64,000 nt of DNA from Microcoleus sp. FACHB-68 (GCF_014695715.1 NZ_JACJOT010000009.1:124001-188000), one strand, 5' to 3'; numbered from the stretch's first letter, positions 35,055-45,200 are shown. Notes: generated from the sequence alone by a model not told the origin. Numbers and translations are program-made.

Positions 35055-36740
35055 TTAAGTACAATCTTGCCTACTTGCAGAACCAGGCCGGCACGTCTGA
35101 AACAGCACCTTTCCATCCTTAATCGCCACCAATTCCACCTTCAGAGGGCCGGCTGTGTATGTCATCTGTGACGCGATCGCTTTCACATCCACGGGTTGAT
35201 TTTGCTGCTGAAGTTCCTCAAAAAAGCGAATTAGAGTTTGAATGCTACCGTCTCCAATTTGAACCGTATCAGCCAGAATACCCACCCGACGCGCTCGAAA
35301 ACTAGAAGCAGCTAGCAGCAGCTCAATCCGCTCCCGCATCTGTTCCAATCTCATTGTTTTGGGATCAACAGAAGTTGCCGCCACCACATCTCCTGGCATA
35401 AACACAACTCGATTGCGGGCTGCATCCACAAAGACTTGCACCCGCGTTTCTCCCAATAAGTAATTAGCTGCTGAGAGAATTCTGATGACATACTCCTCAC
35501 CATCACTAATTTGAGCGATTAATTCCTCAATTTGAGCCGGCGCAATTTGAACCACCTGTTCATTAACATCATCTGTCCCAGGTTGAGCAATCTTGATAGC
35601 AGATGCGTTCGCTTGCTGCAAAAGTTTCTCCACCGCTTGAGGGCCGGCTGAGGGATCGACGATTTGGACAACAGCAGAAGTTAGCACTTGCCCGCGTCGC
35701 AGAACAATTGTCCCGACTTGCAACTGTTGAAACTCTCGTTCCAAAAGTTGCACTTCTTGTTGTAAGAAAGCCTGTTGACTTTCCAATTGCTTAAGCTGAT
35801 TTTCTTGCTGAGCTAGCAATTGATTTTTTTGCTCAATTTCTTTATTTTTTCGAGCAAGCTCTAGGTTGGTTTGCTCAATCTCTTGGTTTCTTCTGGCAAG
35901 TTCTAGGTTGGTTTGCTCAATCTCTTGGTTTCTTCTGGCAAGTTCTAGGTTGGTTTGCTCAATCTCCTGGTTTTTTCGAGCGAGTTCTTGGGTCGTTTGC
36001 TCAATTTGCTGATTCTGCTGAGCAAGCAATTGGTTCGTCTGTTCTATTTCTTGATTTTGTCGCGCAATATCTAGATTTTGCTGATCGATTACTTGGTTTT
36101 TCCGCTCAATATTTTGATTTTGTTGCTGAATCTCTTGATTTTTTTCATTAATCCTTTGATTCTGTTGAGCAATTTGAACTTTTCCTTGCTCCAACTGATC
36201 GAGCAGCGCTTGGCGTTCAGCTTGACGTTGTTTAATTTCTTCTTTCAGCGCTTCCTTCTGAGCGATTGTTTGACTCAGTTGGTTTTGAGAGTTTTTCAAT
36301 TGCTGCTCTTTCGCGGCTAGTTCGTCAGCCGCGTCATCCAGTTTTCCGAGGGCAGCTTGCAATGACCAATTTGTTGCATTTAAGCGTTGCTGAGCCGCTG
36401 ATTGCTCGGCTTGGGATTTGCTTAACTCAGCCTCTACTTTCGTTTTTTCAATATTGGCTTTTTCTAGGTCTTTACGGGTTTTTCTAATGTTTTCTTGAAT
36501 CTGATCGTATTCAAAAATACCTTTGCGTAATGGCTTGCTTGTGGCAAATAAAATTCCCAGAGTTGAGGCGGAAATGGTAACGCCGGTAACAATCGTAACT
36601 AAAGTCGCTGTTTTCTTGGGACGGAGATTGAATAGGCTCAATCGCGCCTTTCCAACTTTCGTGCCAATGCGATCACCGGCTGTTGCGAGTACCCCCCCCA
36701 ACAATAAAATTGCCACAATCAGGATGTATCCAATGGTCAT
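35055..36740 (-). CDS. DUF3084 coiled-coil membrane protein
   Basis: A 561-residue protein. Two N-terminal helices (about 3-22 and 45-65), then a 240-residue coiled coil rich in Gln/Glu/Lys containing perfect repeats of NQEIEQTNLELAR (14 residues, 42 bp at DNA level, around 35865-35990), then a C-terminal globular domain of the DUF3084 family (ANYLLGETRVQVFVDAARNR, TSVDPKTMRLEQMRERIELL). Function unknown; cyanobacteria-specific. Confidence 0.88.
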   Translation of the reverse strand: MTIGYILIVAILLLGGVLATAGDRIGTKVGKARLSLFNLRPKKTATLVTIVTGVTISASTLGILFATSKPLRKGIFEYDQIQENIRKTRKDLEKANIEKTKVEAELSKSQAEQSAAQQRLNATNWSLQAALGKLDDAADELAAKEQQLKNSQNQLSQTIAQKEALKEEIKQRQAERQALLDQLEQGKVQIAQQNQRINEKNQEIQQQNQNIERKNQVIDQQNLDIARQNQEIEQTNQLLAQQNQQIEQTTQELARKNQEIEQTNLELARRNQEIEQTNLELARRNQEIEQTNLELARKNKEIEQKNQLLAQQENQLKQLESQQAFLQQEVQLLEREFQQLQVGTIVLRRGQVLTSAVVQIVDPSAGPQAVEKLLQQANASAIKIAQPGTDDVNEQVVQIAPAQIEELIAQISDGEEYVIRILSAANYLLGETRVQVFVDAARNRVVFMPGDVVAATSVDPKTMRLEQMRERIELLLAASSFRARRVGILADTVQIGDGSIQTLIRFFEELQQQNQPVDVKAIASQMTYTAGPLKVELVAIKDGKVLFQTCRPGSASRQDCT

Positions 36741-37075
36741 CTACCTGTCGGGAAGCCCTTCAGTACAAAGCTACAGCAAACCAAGATACAGCCTAACGTT
36801 TCCGCGACACACTAGATCAGTAATTCCCGAAGGAGTTGCCAAAGGATGTTTGCTAGCAATTTTTTCCCAACCACTGAGATAGAGGCTAAGGACGAAAGTA
36901 GAGTAGCGCTATAGGGTGAAAAGTCCGAAGCAAAGGGTGAAACCAAACACCCTTTTATAGTAGCGAGGAGCGAATTGTGCCAACTGAAAATTCACTTTGT
37001 ATAGGCTACACTTGCCAGCTAACGGCTTACCCTCACGCCCCTCATTTAGTGGAACGCGAATGCCGAAGTCATGAA
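36741..37075. other. intergenic region without a supported gene
   Basis: About 335 bp between the start of the DUF3084 gene and the stop of ntcA. No gene or strong hairpin seen. Confidence 0.5.
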
Positions 37076-37753
37076 TTAGGTAAACTGCTGGCTTAAAGCG
37101 ACTGGGTTGTGGACTGTAATCTTTTTCTTGTGGATGGAGATCATTTTTTCCTGCCGCAAATCTCCCAGTAACCGGGTGACGGTGACTCGTGTTGAGCCAA
37201 TGGCTTCTGCGATGGCTTGATGAGAAAGCTTCAGGTCAATCGTAATCCCCTCGGTGCTGGGAACACCAAAATCCCGGCACAAAATCAGCAGAAAGCTGAC
37301 AAGGCGCGAACCCATATCTCGGTGCGCTAGGGTTTCAATCATCATCTCGGTTTGCAAGATCCGAGAGGAAAGTCCTCGCAACATCACCATTGACAACTCG
37401 GGATCGTCTTTGAGTGCCTTCTCGACTTGTTCAATGGGTACTGAGAGCAGTTCCACCGGCGTAAAGGCGACTGCATGGTAAAACCTATCTGAACGATGTC
37501 CCGTAATCAGGGACAGCACCCCAAACACGCTATTTTCTCGCAACAAGGCAACGGTAATTTCCTCTCCAGCCTCATAAACTCTGGAAAGCTTCACCGCGCC
37601 TTTGAGGAGAAAATAAACCCGTTCTGCGGGATCTCCGGGAAAAAAGATTGTTTTACCCCGTTCGTAGGTTTCCACCACCGGCGGAAACGCCCCACCTCCT
37701 ATTTGACGGAATACAGCGGCTAGCGGTCTATCTTGCGTCATGACCATATCCAT
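37076..37753 (-). CDS. ntcA: NtcA, global nitrogen regulator (CRP family)
   Basis: A 225-residue CRP/FNR-type activator that senses 2-oxoglutarate and controls nitrogen assimilation genes. Seen: effector domain [20 protein letters not shown], dimer helix [20 protein letters not shown] and C-terminal [23 protein letters not shown]. Length and sequence are typical of cyanobacterial NtcA. A GTA-N8-TAC box lies upstream (see separate entry), consistent with autoregulation. Confidence 0.96.
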   Translation of the reverse strand: MDMVMTQDRPLAAVFRQIGGGAFPPVVETYERGKTIFFPGDPAERVYFLLKGAVKLSRVYEAGEEITVALLRENSVFGVLSLITGHRSDRFYHAVAFTPVELLSVPIEQVEKALKDDPELSMVMLRGLSSRILQTEMMIETLAHRDMGSRLVSFLLILCRDFGVPSTEGITIDLKLSHQAIAEAIGSTRVTVTRLLGDLRQEKMISIHKKKITVHNPVALSQQFT

Positions 37754-37864
37754 TACCTTTCACCCGTGCCCTAGAGACTTTGCCCGATAACTACTCGACG
37801 AAGTAACTTATTGCGATCGTTGTCTGACTTTAGAACACATAATCCTACTCTCCGGTGTTTTTTT

Positions 37865-37878
37865 GTACAAAGCGATAC
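37865..37878. promoter_or_regulatory. probable NtcA-binding box
   Basis: GTACAAAGCGATAC matches the NtcA consensus GTA-N8-TAC exactly. It sits about 112 bp upstream of the ntcA start on the minus strand, the expected region for autoregulation. A TAGGAT candidate -10 element lies 17 bp further towards ntcA. Confidence 0.65.
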
Positions 37879-38102
37879 ATAATTTTGAAGGAGCCACGAA
37901 TGAATAGGCAATTGGGGGCAAACTGAACTAAGTAAAAATGCTCTGCTGCCGGGGTCGCTGGTTTGTGTTTAAAGCTTGACCATTATCTTAGCGAGAACCT
38001 GGGACATCTGGGGGTCTTTTCTGGTGCTAGGTAACACTAACTCAGTTATTATTGGCTCTTTGGGCTTTATGTGGCCTGCAAATTGCTCTCAGATTGATAA
38101 CT

Positions 38103-38879
38103 ATGCTAGATTTAACCGGAAAAAATGCCCTTGTCACCGGCATTGCCAACAACCGTTCAATTGCTTGGGGGATTGCTCAACAGCTACACAAAGCGGGTGC
38201 GAATCTCGGCATCACCTATTTGCCCGATGAAAAGGGGCGTATGGAGAAAAAGGTGGCCGAACTGGTGGAACCGCTCAACCCTAACCTGTTTGTCCCCTGT
38301 AATGTCCAAGATGATGCCCAAATCCAGTCTACTTTTGAGACTGTGCGCGAGAAGTGGGGCAAGTTAGATATTTTGATTCATTGTCTGGCGTTTGCCGGCA
38401 AGGATGAACTCACTGGCGACTTTAGCAAGACTTCGCGGGCCGGTTTTACCCAAGCTTTGGAAATCAGTGCCTATTCGCTGGTTCAGCTAGCTGCGGCGGC
38501 TAAACCATTAATGACAGAAGGCGGCAGTATTGTCACGCTGACTTATTTGGGCGGTGTGCGGGTGATTCCTAACTACAATGTGATGGGAATTGCGAAGGCG
38601 GCGCTGGAAATGAATGTGCGTTATCTGGCGGCTGAACTTGGCCCGCAACAGGTTCGGGTGAATGCGATTTCTGCCGGCCCGATTCGTACGCTGGCTTCTT
38701 CGGCGGTTGGCGGCATTTTGGATATGATTCACCATGTTGAAGAAATTGCGCCCCTACGTCGCACTGTGACGCAATTAGAAGTGGGAAATACGGCGGCTTT
38801 CCTATGCAGTGATTTGGCGAGTGGCATCACCGGCCAAGTTCTGTATGTGGATGCCGGTTACGCAATTATGGGGATGTAA
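38103..38879 (+). CDS. fabI: enoyl-[acyl-carrier-protein] reductase FabI
   Basis: A 258-residue short-chain dehydrogenase that reduces trans-2-enoyl-ACP in the last step of each fatty acid elongation cycle, with NADH. Seen: MLDLTGKNALVTGIANNRSI, catalytic Tyr-x6-Lys in YNVMGIAKAALEM, and SAGPIRTLASSAVGGI. I start at ATG 38103 (MLDLTG); the frame extends to 38052 but the extension lacks similarity. Followed by a strong terminator. Confidence 0.96.
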   Translation: MLDLTGKNALVTGIANNRSIAWGIAQQLHKAGANLGITYLPDEKGRMEKKVAELVEPLNPNLFVPCNVQDDAQIQSTFETVREKWGKLDILIHCLAFAGKDELTGDFSKTSRAGFTQALEISAYSLVQLAAAAKPLMTEGGSIVTLTYLGGVRVIPNYNVMGIAKAALEMNVRYLAAELGPQQVRVNAISAGPIRTLASSAVGGILDMIHHVEEIAPLRRTVTQLEVGNTAAFLCSDLASGITGQVLYVDAGYAIMGM

Positions 38880-38920
38880 TTCCCGATTGCTTGCCGGTTG
38901 AAGTCTGAAGTTATCCGAAA

Positions 38921-38942
38921 AAAGCCCGCACAGGCGGGCTTT
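38921..38942 (+). terminator. intrinsic hairpin terminator of fabI
   Basis: AAAGCCCGC (38921-38929) pairs perfectly with GCGGGCTTT (38934-38942), loop ACAG, 9-bp stem. It lies 42 bp past the fabI stop and may terminate in both directions. Confidence 0.85.
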
Positions 38943-39000
38943 ATCAAAAGATTATTTTGTTGCTTAGATTAAGATAATTTTTTTACACCTTCCTCTCACG

Positions 39001-39381
39001 TCACTCGTCAAGAGGCATTTCGCAAATATAGTTAACCAGGTTTCCCAAGTCGCTTTCTGTATCATTTTCTCCTACCAAAGTCCACCGGGGATCTGAGGTT
39101 CGCCAGCGCCGGCCATTTTTGACTCTGACGGTTCTAAATTGTCTTTCTTCGCAGTCTACTTCCATCTCTGATACAACAGGGCCGTTGTTATATTCTGTGG
39201 TTCCATAAAATTCCCTAACTTCATAGGAAGGGGCACCTGGAAAGCGGGACTGGTTGAAACTAACGCTTTCTGGATTAACACAAATTCTCCCAAAACATTC
39301 GAGTTGTTGCGCGGTAGCATTGGAGCCGGCAATGCTGACAAAACTCAGCGTCACTCCCAAAAAAATATATTTTTTCTTCAT
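39001..39381 (-). CDS. small secreted protein of unknown function
   Basis: A 126-residue protein with a signal peptide (MKKKYIFLGVTLSFVSIAGS, cleavage expected after ATA). The mature part has four cysteines (LECFGRICV, VDCEER, YICEMP), so disulfides are plausible. No family recognised. Confidence 0.65.
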   Translation of the reverse strand: MKKKYIFLGVTLSFVSIAGSNATAQQLECFGRICVNPESVSFNQSRFPGAPSYEVREFYGTTEYNNGPVVSEMEVDCEERQFRTVRVKNGRRWRTSDPRWTLVGENDTESDLGNLVNYICEMPLDE

Positions 39382-39526
39382 GTTGTTTATTTTGCCATAA
39401 GTTTTAAATTACATTATAAGGGAATTATCTATTAGTTGAGTACGCTTTTCTATGAATTTTAAACAGTTTAAACAGACTGTAAAAAGCAGGTAAAGTAAAT
39501 AAAGGAATCTTATCAGCCTAACTTCT

Positions 39527-40231
39527 ATGATTGACTTTTCCCCTTGGGATGCACTTCTGCGCCGGTATGTTGATGATCAGGGACGGGTAGACTATCTAGC
39601 TTGGAAAAATGAGCAACCTCAAACGCTTGCCGGCTGGCTGTCGAATTTAGCGCAGCCGGCTACTCAACTCGATCTTAACTTTAATGAGCAATTAGCCTTA
39701 TGGATTAATCTTTACAATGCTTTTACAATTTCCACGATTCTAGAACGATACCCGATTGATTCGATTCGGCCTAAAATTCTAGGAATGCCTAACTGGATTG
39801 CCTTTTTGTGGTTCTTTTCTCGTCCGGCTTATTCGTTTGCCGGCAATCGTTATAGCCTTGCTCAAATTGAAAATAAAATTTTACGGGATCAATTAAATGA
39901 ACCCCGAATTCATTTTAGTATTGTCTGCGCTTCTATTGGATGTCCCTTATTAAGAAATGAAGCATATTGGCCAGAACGCGTGCAAGAGCAGTTAGAAGAT
40001 GACGTGCGCCGATTTATTAATAATCCAGAAAAAGTTCGTTATGATTCTCAGGATAAGACGCTTTACTGTAGCCAAATTTTAAAGTGGTATCGCAAGGATT
40101 TTCTGAAACTTGCTCCTTCTGTTCAAGAATATATTCGCTCTTACTTGATAGAAGATTTACCGATAACTTCTGAAACGCCAATCTCTTATTTATATTATGA
40201 CTGGAATCTCAATCAACGGATGTCTTCATAG
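39527..40231 (+). CDS. DUF547 domain protein
   Basis: A 234-residue protein of the DUF547 family. Seen: FNEQLALWINLYNAFTI, the conserved RIHFSIVCASIGCPLLRNEA (Cys-containing) and EDDVRRFINNPEKV. DUF547 domains occur alone in bacteria and fused in plant proteins; function is unknown. Its 3' end overlaps the convergent glycosyltransferase by 19 bp. Confidence 0.85.
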   Translation: MIDFSPWDALLRRYVDDQGRVDYLAWKNEQPQTLAGWLSNLAQPATQLDLNFNEQLALWINLYNAFTISTILERYPIDSIRPKILGMPNWIAFLWFFSRPAYSFAGNRYSLAQIENKILRDQLNEPRIHFSIVCASIGCPLLRNEAYWPERVQEQLEDDVRRFINNPEKVRYDSQDKTLYCSQILKWYRKDFLKLAPSVQEYIRSYLIEDLPITSETPISYLYYDWNLNQRMSS

Positions 40232-40944
40232 AATTGTTTTAAATAAGTTGCAGAAGCACCAAATCCCCAGAGAAAGCCAATGTAAAGGTAGATTCTTGTT
40301 GCTTTGAGAGAACCCCATTTCGCCACGCGCCGGTCTGAAGTTTGAACGATGCGGTTTACTAAGCGAATTTTTCCTTTCTGAACAAGTTTGAGGCATAGAT
40401 CCCCATCCTCCATAATCGGAAGATTTTCATCAAAACCGGCACACTCCCAAAACTCATGTCGGCGGCAAAAGATTACTTGATCACCGAATAAGAGACGCAA
40501 TCCTTTAACAAATAGATGCGGTTTAAAAAGTAGCGGCGCGTAGTAAGTTTTGATATAATTATGTAAAGAAATTCCCCATCTCGTTGTTTGAGTGCCGGCC
40601 ATCAGCGCAATAAATCCCCCAGCAACAACTTTTTCATCCGCTAAAGTTTGCTGGATCACTGCGATTAAATCATCTGGAATCCAAGTATCTGCGTGTAAGA
40701 AACAAAGGATATCGCCGGTGGCAACTTTTGCGCCTTGATTCATTTGAATGGATCGTCCCCGCCGATCACATATTTCAACCGGCACTCCAGCAGCTTTAGC
40801 AATTTCGACTGTTTTATCTTCACTGCCACCATCCACCACAATCACTTCCCAAGCGGCAGGATCGAGTGCCTGAAGGCAACGCAAGGTGCGTCCCAGGCTG
40901 GTTGCTTCATTTAGGGTAGGAATGATGATAGAAACGCGAGACAT
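40213..40944 (-). CDS. GT2 glycosyltransferase, TIGR04283-like
   Basis: A 243-residue GT-A glycosyltransferase. Seen: VSIIIPTLNEATSLGRTL, VIVVDGGSEDKTVEIAKAAG, the DxD-type metal motif LCFLHADTWIP and IMEDGDLCLKLVQKGKIR. The sequence resembles the TIGR04283 subfamily linked to arsenosugar biosynthesis, from recall; no arsenic genes are nearby, so I keep the name generic. The C-terminal helix may be membrane-associated. Confidence 0.85.
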   Translation of the reverse strand: MSRVSIIIPTLNEATSLGRTLRCLQALDPAAWEVIVVDGGSEDKTVEIAKAAGVPVEICDRRGRSIQMNQGAKVATGDILCFLHADTWIPDDLIAVIQQTLADEKVVAGGFIALMAGTQTTRWGISLHNYIKTYYAPLLFKPHLFVKGLRLLFGDQVIFCRRHEFWECAGFDENLPIMEDGDLCLKLVQKGKIRLVNRIVQTSDRRVAKWGSLKATRIYLYIGFLWGFGASATYLKQFYEDIR

Positions 40945-40992
40945 TATAAAATGTTTTATTAATTATATTGTTTGCACAGTTATGCAAGATTT

Positions 40993-42207
40993 CTACTGGG
41001 TGGAGGATGCCTTTTCTTGAGATATCGCCGGCTCAGAATTAATTGGCTTTAACCCAAACATAAATCGCGCGAGATTAATTCGCTTGACGAATAGATCGTA
41101 CAGGATAATGGTTCCTAAAAGCGACGCTGTGCTGATTATCCAAAATTTCTCCATTATGCCGGTATTCCATTGCACGACATAAAAGCCAATTGCCACAACA
41201 ACCGTTTGATGAAGAATATAAAACGGGTAACAAGCAGCACTTGCATATTGCAGCAAACGATTGTTGAAATTTAAATAGCGTTGAGCTAAACCGAGCAGAG
41301 CAATTACCCAACACCAAGAATTAAATCCGCGAAATAGTTGATAACCGACATATTCCCATGAGTAACCCTGTTCGGGAACGGTATCAGTTCCCCATAAAAA
41401 CAAAAGCACTGTCATGCCGGCAACTGCAAGAATGACAGACACGTTTAAGTTTTTATCAATCGCTTGCTTGAATCTCGAATCGGAACAGAGGAGATAGCCA
41501 TAAATAAAATAAAGAAGATATAAACAAAAATTTGCCCAATCATCATAGAGATTTTGTAAACCGGGCCATCTGGGACGTAAAGCGCCTTCAATAATGGCCA
41601 GGGGAATTGCTAATAAAAAGATTGCTCCTGGCTTTTCTAAAAAATTGGCAATCTTTGGAATTACAGCCTGAGTTTCTTTCTTTTTCAAATGAAGGAATAG
41701 GGGCAGTGCAATTAAAGAAAAAACTAATAGATAAATTAAAAACCAAAGATGCGCCCATTCAAAATTTCCTTGGGGACGAATGCCATTAAAAAATTGAGGA
41801 TAAAACTGCAAGTAAGAGGCTTGATAGTCAGGGTTGCTTAAAAGCCGGTAATAGACTTGAGGGGGAACAATGACTAAAGTTCCAAATAAGAATGGGATGA
41901 AAAGTCGTTTCAAGCGTTCTTTAATATATTCGCTGCCGGTGCGAAACGAAAGTGCGAACCAAGTGGATGATCCCGACACTAAGAAAAAAAGCGGCATATG
42001 CCATTGGTGAACAAATGTGATAAATAACTGCATTGCCGGACTTGCTACGTCATTTTTTACATAAAATTCCCCAAGATTGCCACGATAAAAAATTGCAGCG
42101 GTATGAAAATAAATTAGAAGTAAAACTGCTAGTACCCTAAGCCAATCAAGCTCATAACGTCTTTCAGGCTTACTCGTAACTTCTGTAGTGCGATCCGCTG
42201 AGTTCAT
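40993..42207 (-). CDS. acyltransferase 3 family membrane protein
   Basis: A 404-residue protein with about ten membrane helices, of the acyltransferase 3 family (OafA/OpgC type) that moves acyl groups to sugars. Seen: YELDWLRVLAVLLLIYFHTA, a conserved His in LFITFVHQWHMPLFFLVSGS and ERLKRLFIPFLFGTLVIVPP. I start at ATG 42207 (MNSADRTTE). The frame runs further upstream to 42390, overlapping the rhodanese gene, but that part has no family similarity. Confidence 0.85.
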   Translation of the reverse strand: MNSADRTTEVTSKPERRYELDWLRVLAVLLLIYFHTAAIFYRGNLGEFYVKNDVASPAMQLFITFVHQWHMPLFFLVSGSSTWFALSFRTGSEYIKERLKRLFIPFLFGTLVIVPPQVYYRLLSNPDYQASYLQFYPQFFNGIRPQGNFEWAHLWFLIYLLVFSLIALPLFLHLKKKETQAVIPKIANFLEKPGAIFLLAIPLAIIEGALRPRWPGLQNLYDDWANFCLYLLYFIYGYLLCSDSRFKQAIDKNLNVSVILAVAGMTVLLFLWGTDTVPEQGYSWEYVGYQLFRGFNSWCWVIALLGLAQRYLNFNNRLLQYASAACYPFYILHQTVVVAIGFYVVQWNTGIMEKFWIISTASLLGTIILYDLFVKRINLARFMFGLKPINSEPAISQEKASSTQ

Positions 42208-42324
42208 GGATAGTAGTTCTCCTGATTGGCGGAAATAACAAGTCTTAATAAAGATTAGATGGGCGAAGTGAAACGGAGGGTTCGCTATCGCTTTATTCAT
42301 CGTACAAATAACGACTATCGAAGT

Positions 42325-42341
42325 CCCCCTTCTCAAGGGGG
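42325..42341 (-). terminator. possible terminator hairpin between rhodanese and acyltransferase genes
   Basis: CCCCCTT pairs with AAGGGGG around a CTC loop. It sits just after the stop of the minus-strand rhodanese gene. No long T-run follows on that strand. Confidence 0.4.
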
Positions 42342-42355
42342 ATTTAGGGAGATAT

Positions 42356-42778
42356 TCAGTAATCAATAGCAGCGCGACACCGGCATTCAACTAATTTCCC
42401 CCAAAAGGCATCGTAGGGATGTACTAATTGTGCCGGCAACCCTTCTTTAAAAATTGGCCGGTTTTCATTTGCCCATTTAAAGATGCTCCCTTCCAAATTA
42501 TAAACGTGATGAAATCCAGCTTCTTGAAGCTTTTGAACAACACCGGCACTGCGATACCCAACTGAACAATAAACAACAACCGGCTGATCAAAAGCAATTT
42601 CTTCAAATGCCGCACAATCAGGAACCTTTGGATCAATCCGCTGCGCTGCTTTTAGATGACTCACCGTATACTCCGCCTCAGTTCGAGCATCGAGTAAAAT
42701 CGGCTTTAACTGTGCAGGATCTTCTAGCCACTGCGCCAATTCTTTTGTGGAAATCCACTGGATATCGGGAAATTTCAT
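42356..42778 (-). CDS. rhodanese-like domain protein
   Basis: A 140-residue single-domain rhodanese with the active-site Cys loop VVVYCSVGYRSAGVVQKL and the CDC25-type ILLDARTEAEYTVSHLKAA entry. Rhodaneses transfer sulfur. ATG 42778 (MKFPDIQWIS) is chosen; the frame could start at 42832 or 42874 and would then add a hydrophobic N-terminus that might anchor the protein. Substrate unknown. Confidence 0.85.
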   Translation of the reverse strand: MKFPDIQWISTKELAQWLEDPAQLKPILLDARTEAEYTVSHLKAAQRIDPKVPDCAAFEEIAFDQPVVVYCSVGYRSAGVVQKLQEAGFHHVYNLEGSIFKWANENRPIFKEGLPAQLVHPYDAFWGKLVECRCRAAIDY

Positions 42779-43002
42779 TGTGATCAGGCGCTTGAGGAGT
42801 TGAAAGACAAGCGCACGTCCAACAAAAAACATTTTATAGATTATTTTGATAATTATCAGCTTAATTGTAACCATTTTCTAATGTAAATCAGATATGAGAT
42901 TTTTTTATTTCAGGAGACAGTAACCGCTAGTAAGCGTGTTTTTTGGGCAAAATTGAAAATTCGTTAAAGTAAAGAAATGTAAAGTTTCTGCATGAATGGA
43001 TC

Positions 43003-44520
43003 ATGACCACCACACCCCGCGTCAGAGCACCTGAACTTCCCCAGAATTACCCCTGGCTGAACACAGATCGCCCTCTATCCCTGCAACAGCTAAAAGGGCG
43101 AGTTGTGATTCTTGACTTTTGGACGTATTGCTGCATTAACTGCGTGCACGTGCTGCCAACGTTGAAATATTTGGAGCAAAAATACAAAGATTCCCTGACA
43201 GTCATCGGTGTTCACTCTGCCAAATTTGAAAACGAGAAGGAAGTCGAGAACATTCGTCAAGCGATTCTGCGTTATGACATCGAGCATCCGGTACTCGTTG
43301 ATAGCGGATTTAGAGTTTGGCAAAGCTATGCTGTCCGCGCTTGGCCCACTTTGATGGTGATTGATCCACAAGGTTACGTCATCGGTTACGTTGCCGGCGA
43401 AGGCAACCGAGATGCGTTAGATGAACTGATTGGCAAATTAATCCAGCAACACAAGGATGCCGGCACGATCAATTTTCAGGAACTCAGCCTCAGTTTGGAG
43501 AAGCAGCGCAAACCGTTGGTGACGCCTTTGGCTTTCCCCGGAAAGGTTCTGGCGAGTCAGGATTGCCTATTTATTGCAGATTCTGGTCATCACCGGCTCG
43601 TTATTAGCACCTTGGATGGCAAAGTTTTGCACATCATCGGCACCGGCACTCCCGGATTAACCGATGGTTCCTTCACCGAAGCACAGTTTTTTGCACCGCA
43701 AGGCATGGCGCTGGATGCGGAAAATCAAATTCTCTATGTTGCGGATACGGAAAATCATGCGCTGCGGCAAATTGACTTGCAGAATCAAACTGTTGCAACG
43801 ATTGCCGGCACTGGCGAACAAAGCCACAACATTCATCCGCACAGTGGTGCCGGTTTGCAAACTGCTTTAAATTCTCCGTGGGATTTGCAACGGGTGGAAA
43901 ATCACCTATTTATTGCAATGGCCGGCCCTCATCAAATTTGGGAAATGCAACTAGACACCGGCATGATCGGCACCTATGCCGGCACCGGCAGAGAATTTTG
44001 CATTGATGGTGATTTAACAGAATCTGCCTTTGCACAACCCAGCGGCATTACCACCGACGGGGAAGAACTTTTCGTTGCAGACAGCGAAATCAGTTCAATT
44101 CGCGCCGTTGGCTTGGGAGAAAATGCCAAAGTGCGAACCGTTTGCGGCAGCGGCGAACTCTTCGGTTTCGGCGACAAAGATGCTCAAGGCTTGGATGTGC
44201 GGTTGCAGCATTGCTTGGGGGTGGAATATGCCGGCGGTTTCCTTTGGGTGGCAGATAGTTACAACCACAAAATCAAGCGGGTTGATGCAAAGACTGGAAT
44301 TTGCCTCTCTGTTTTAGGGGATGGAGTGGCCGGCTTGCAAGATGGTGTAGGCGAGGAAACTCGCTTCAGTGAGCCTGCCGGTTTGAGTGTTCTCGGTTCC
44401 TATTTATACATTGCCGATACAAACAATCATGCGATTCGGCGCGTAGAACTGGACACACTGAGGGTGAAAACCCTTGAGTTTCCGGGGGTGTGTGCGCCAG
44501 ATGTTTGCGTGCCGGTGTAG
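43003..44520 (+). CDS. thioredoxin-like protein with NHL repeats (NHLRC2-like)
   Basis: A 505-residue protein. The N-terminal thioredoxin-fold domain (1-145) contains CCINC in ILDFWTYCCINCVHVLPTLK, a CxxC-like redox site. The C-terminal part (about 170-500) is an NHL-type beta-propeller with repeated QGMALDAENQILYVADTENH-type blades. It resembles the human NHLRC2 domain plan. The redox partner is unknown. Confidence 0.9.
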   Translation: MTTTPRVRAPELPQNYPWLNTDRPLSLQQLKGRVVILDFWTYCCINCVHVLPTLKYLEQKYKDSLTVIGVHSAKFENEKEVENIRQAILRYDIEHPVLVDSGFRVWQSYAVRAWPTLMVIDPQGYVIGYVAGEGNRDALDELIGKLIQQHKDAGTINFQELSLSLEKQRKPLVTPLAFPGKVLASQDCLFIADSGHHRLVISTLDGKVLHIIGTGTPGLTDGSFTEAQFFAPQGMALDAENQILYVADTENHALRQIDLQNQTVATIAGTGEQSHNIHPHSGAGLQTALNSPWDLQRVENHLFIAMAGPHQIWEMQLDTGMIGTYAGTGREFCIDGDLTESAFAQPSGITTDGEELFVADSEISSIRAVGLGENAKVRTVCGSGELFGFGDKDAQGLDVRLQHCLGVEYAGGFLWVADSYNHKIKRVDAKTGICLSVLGDGVAGLQDGVGEETRFSEPAGLSVLGSYLYIADTNNHAIRRVELDTLRVKTLEFPGVCAPDVCVPV

Positions 44521-45200
44521 AGTCTTAATCGCCCTTTTTTTGTTAAGTCTGCGCCGGTTTTTCTGTTAACACGCTTGCGGGAAGCCGGCTGACTGACAAA
44601 TCTAGGGCAAAAAAACGTTTAGAGCATTCAAATAGCGTCTACCTTGAGGAGGATATTGTTAATTTTTAGCCTCTATAACCCTCTAATCTCAGTTTGAAAC
44701 CTCGTCAGGTTGAGCATCTCGGCTGCTTAAAAAATTGGAATTTTTAGAATTCACTCACCTTTCAAATTGCGCGACTTTACAAAATCTTTAAATAACCTCT
44801 ACCTTGGGGTGGATATTGTTAACCCTACCCCTTTAACTAAGCTATTTTTAACCTTGATATAACGTGAATACAGCCGCTCTAACGCCCACTACTTACTTAT
44901 ACGGACACACAGAATTTTTGCAAAAAAGACGAATCTTTAAAATTTCAGTATGATTACGGATGATGATTTGGAGAAAACATAAAATAATTGTGTACATAGC
45001 TTGAGCAGTCAATCAGGTGTGTAGATAAAAAACTCGACATTATAGAGTTTTGTTGATTTCTTAAAGGGCGTAGCCCCCAAGAGTTGACCTAGATACCGGG
45101 TTACTCGTCTCCAGAGGTGCTTCTACAAACATTACAAGCAAAACGTTCAACTGCCTTTGCGCTCGTTGAATTGAGCTAAGCAACTGATGGAGAAAATGAG
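44521..45200. other. 680-bp intergenic region with direct repeats
   Basis: Two imperfect 24-bp copies of CTACCTTGAGGAGGATATTG and the next four bases lie at 44639-44662 and 44799-44822, 160 bp apart, the second with GG for GA changes. The flanks (TTCAAATAGCGT and TTTAAATAACCT) also resemble each other. No gene. Confidence 0.6.

Noticed and set aside
34925-35122. Hydrophobic plus-strand frame
   Set aside because: Overlaps the DUF3084 3' end on the opposite strand; hydrophobicity comes from AT-rich sequence.
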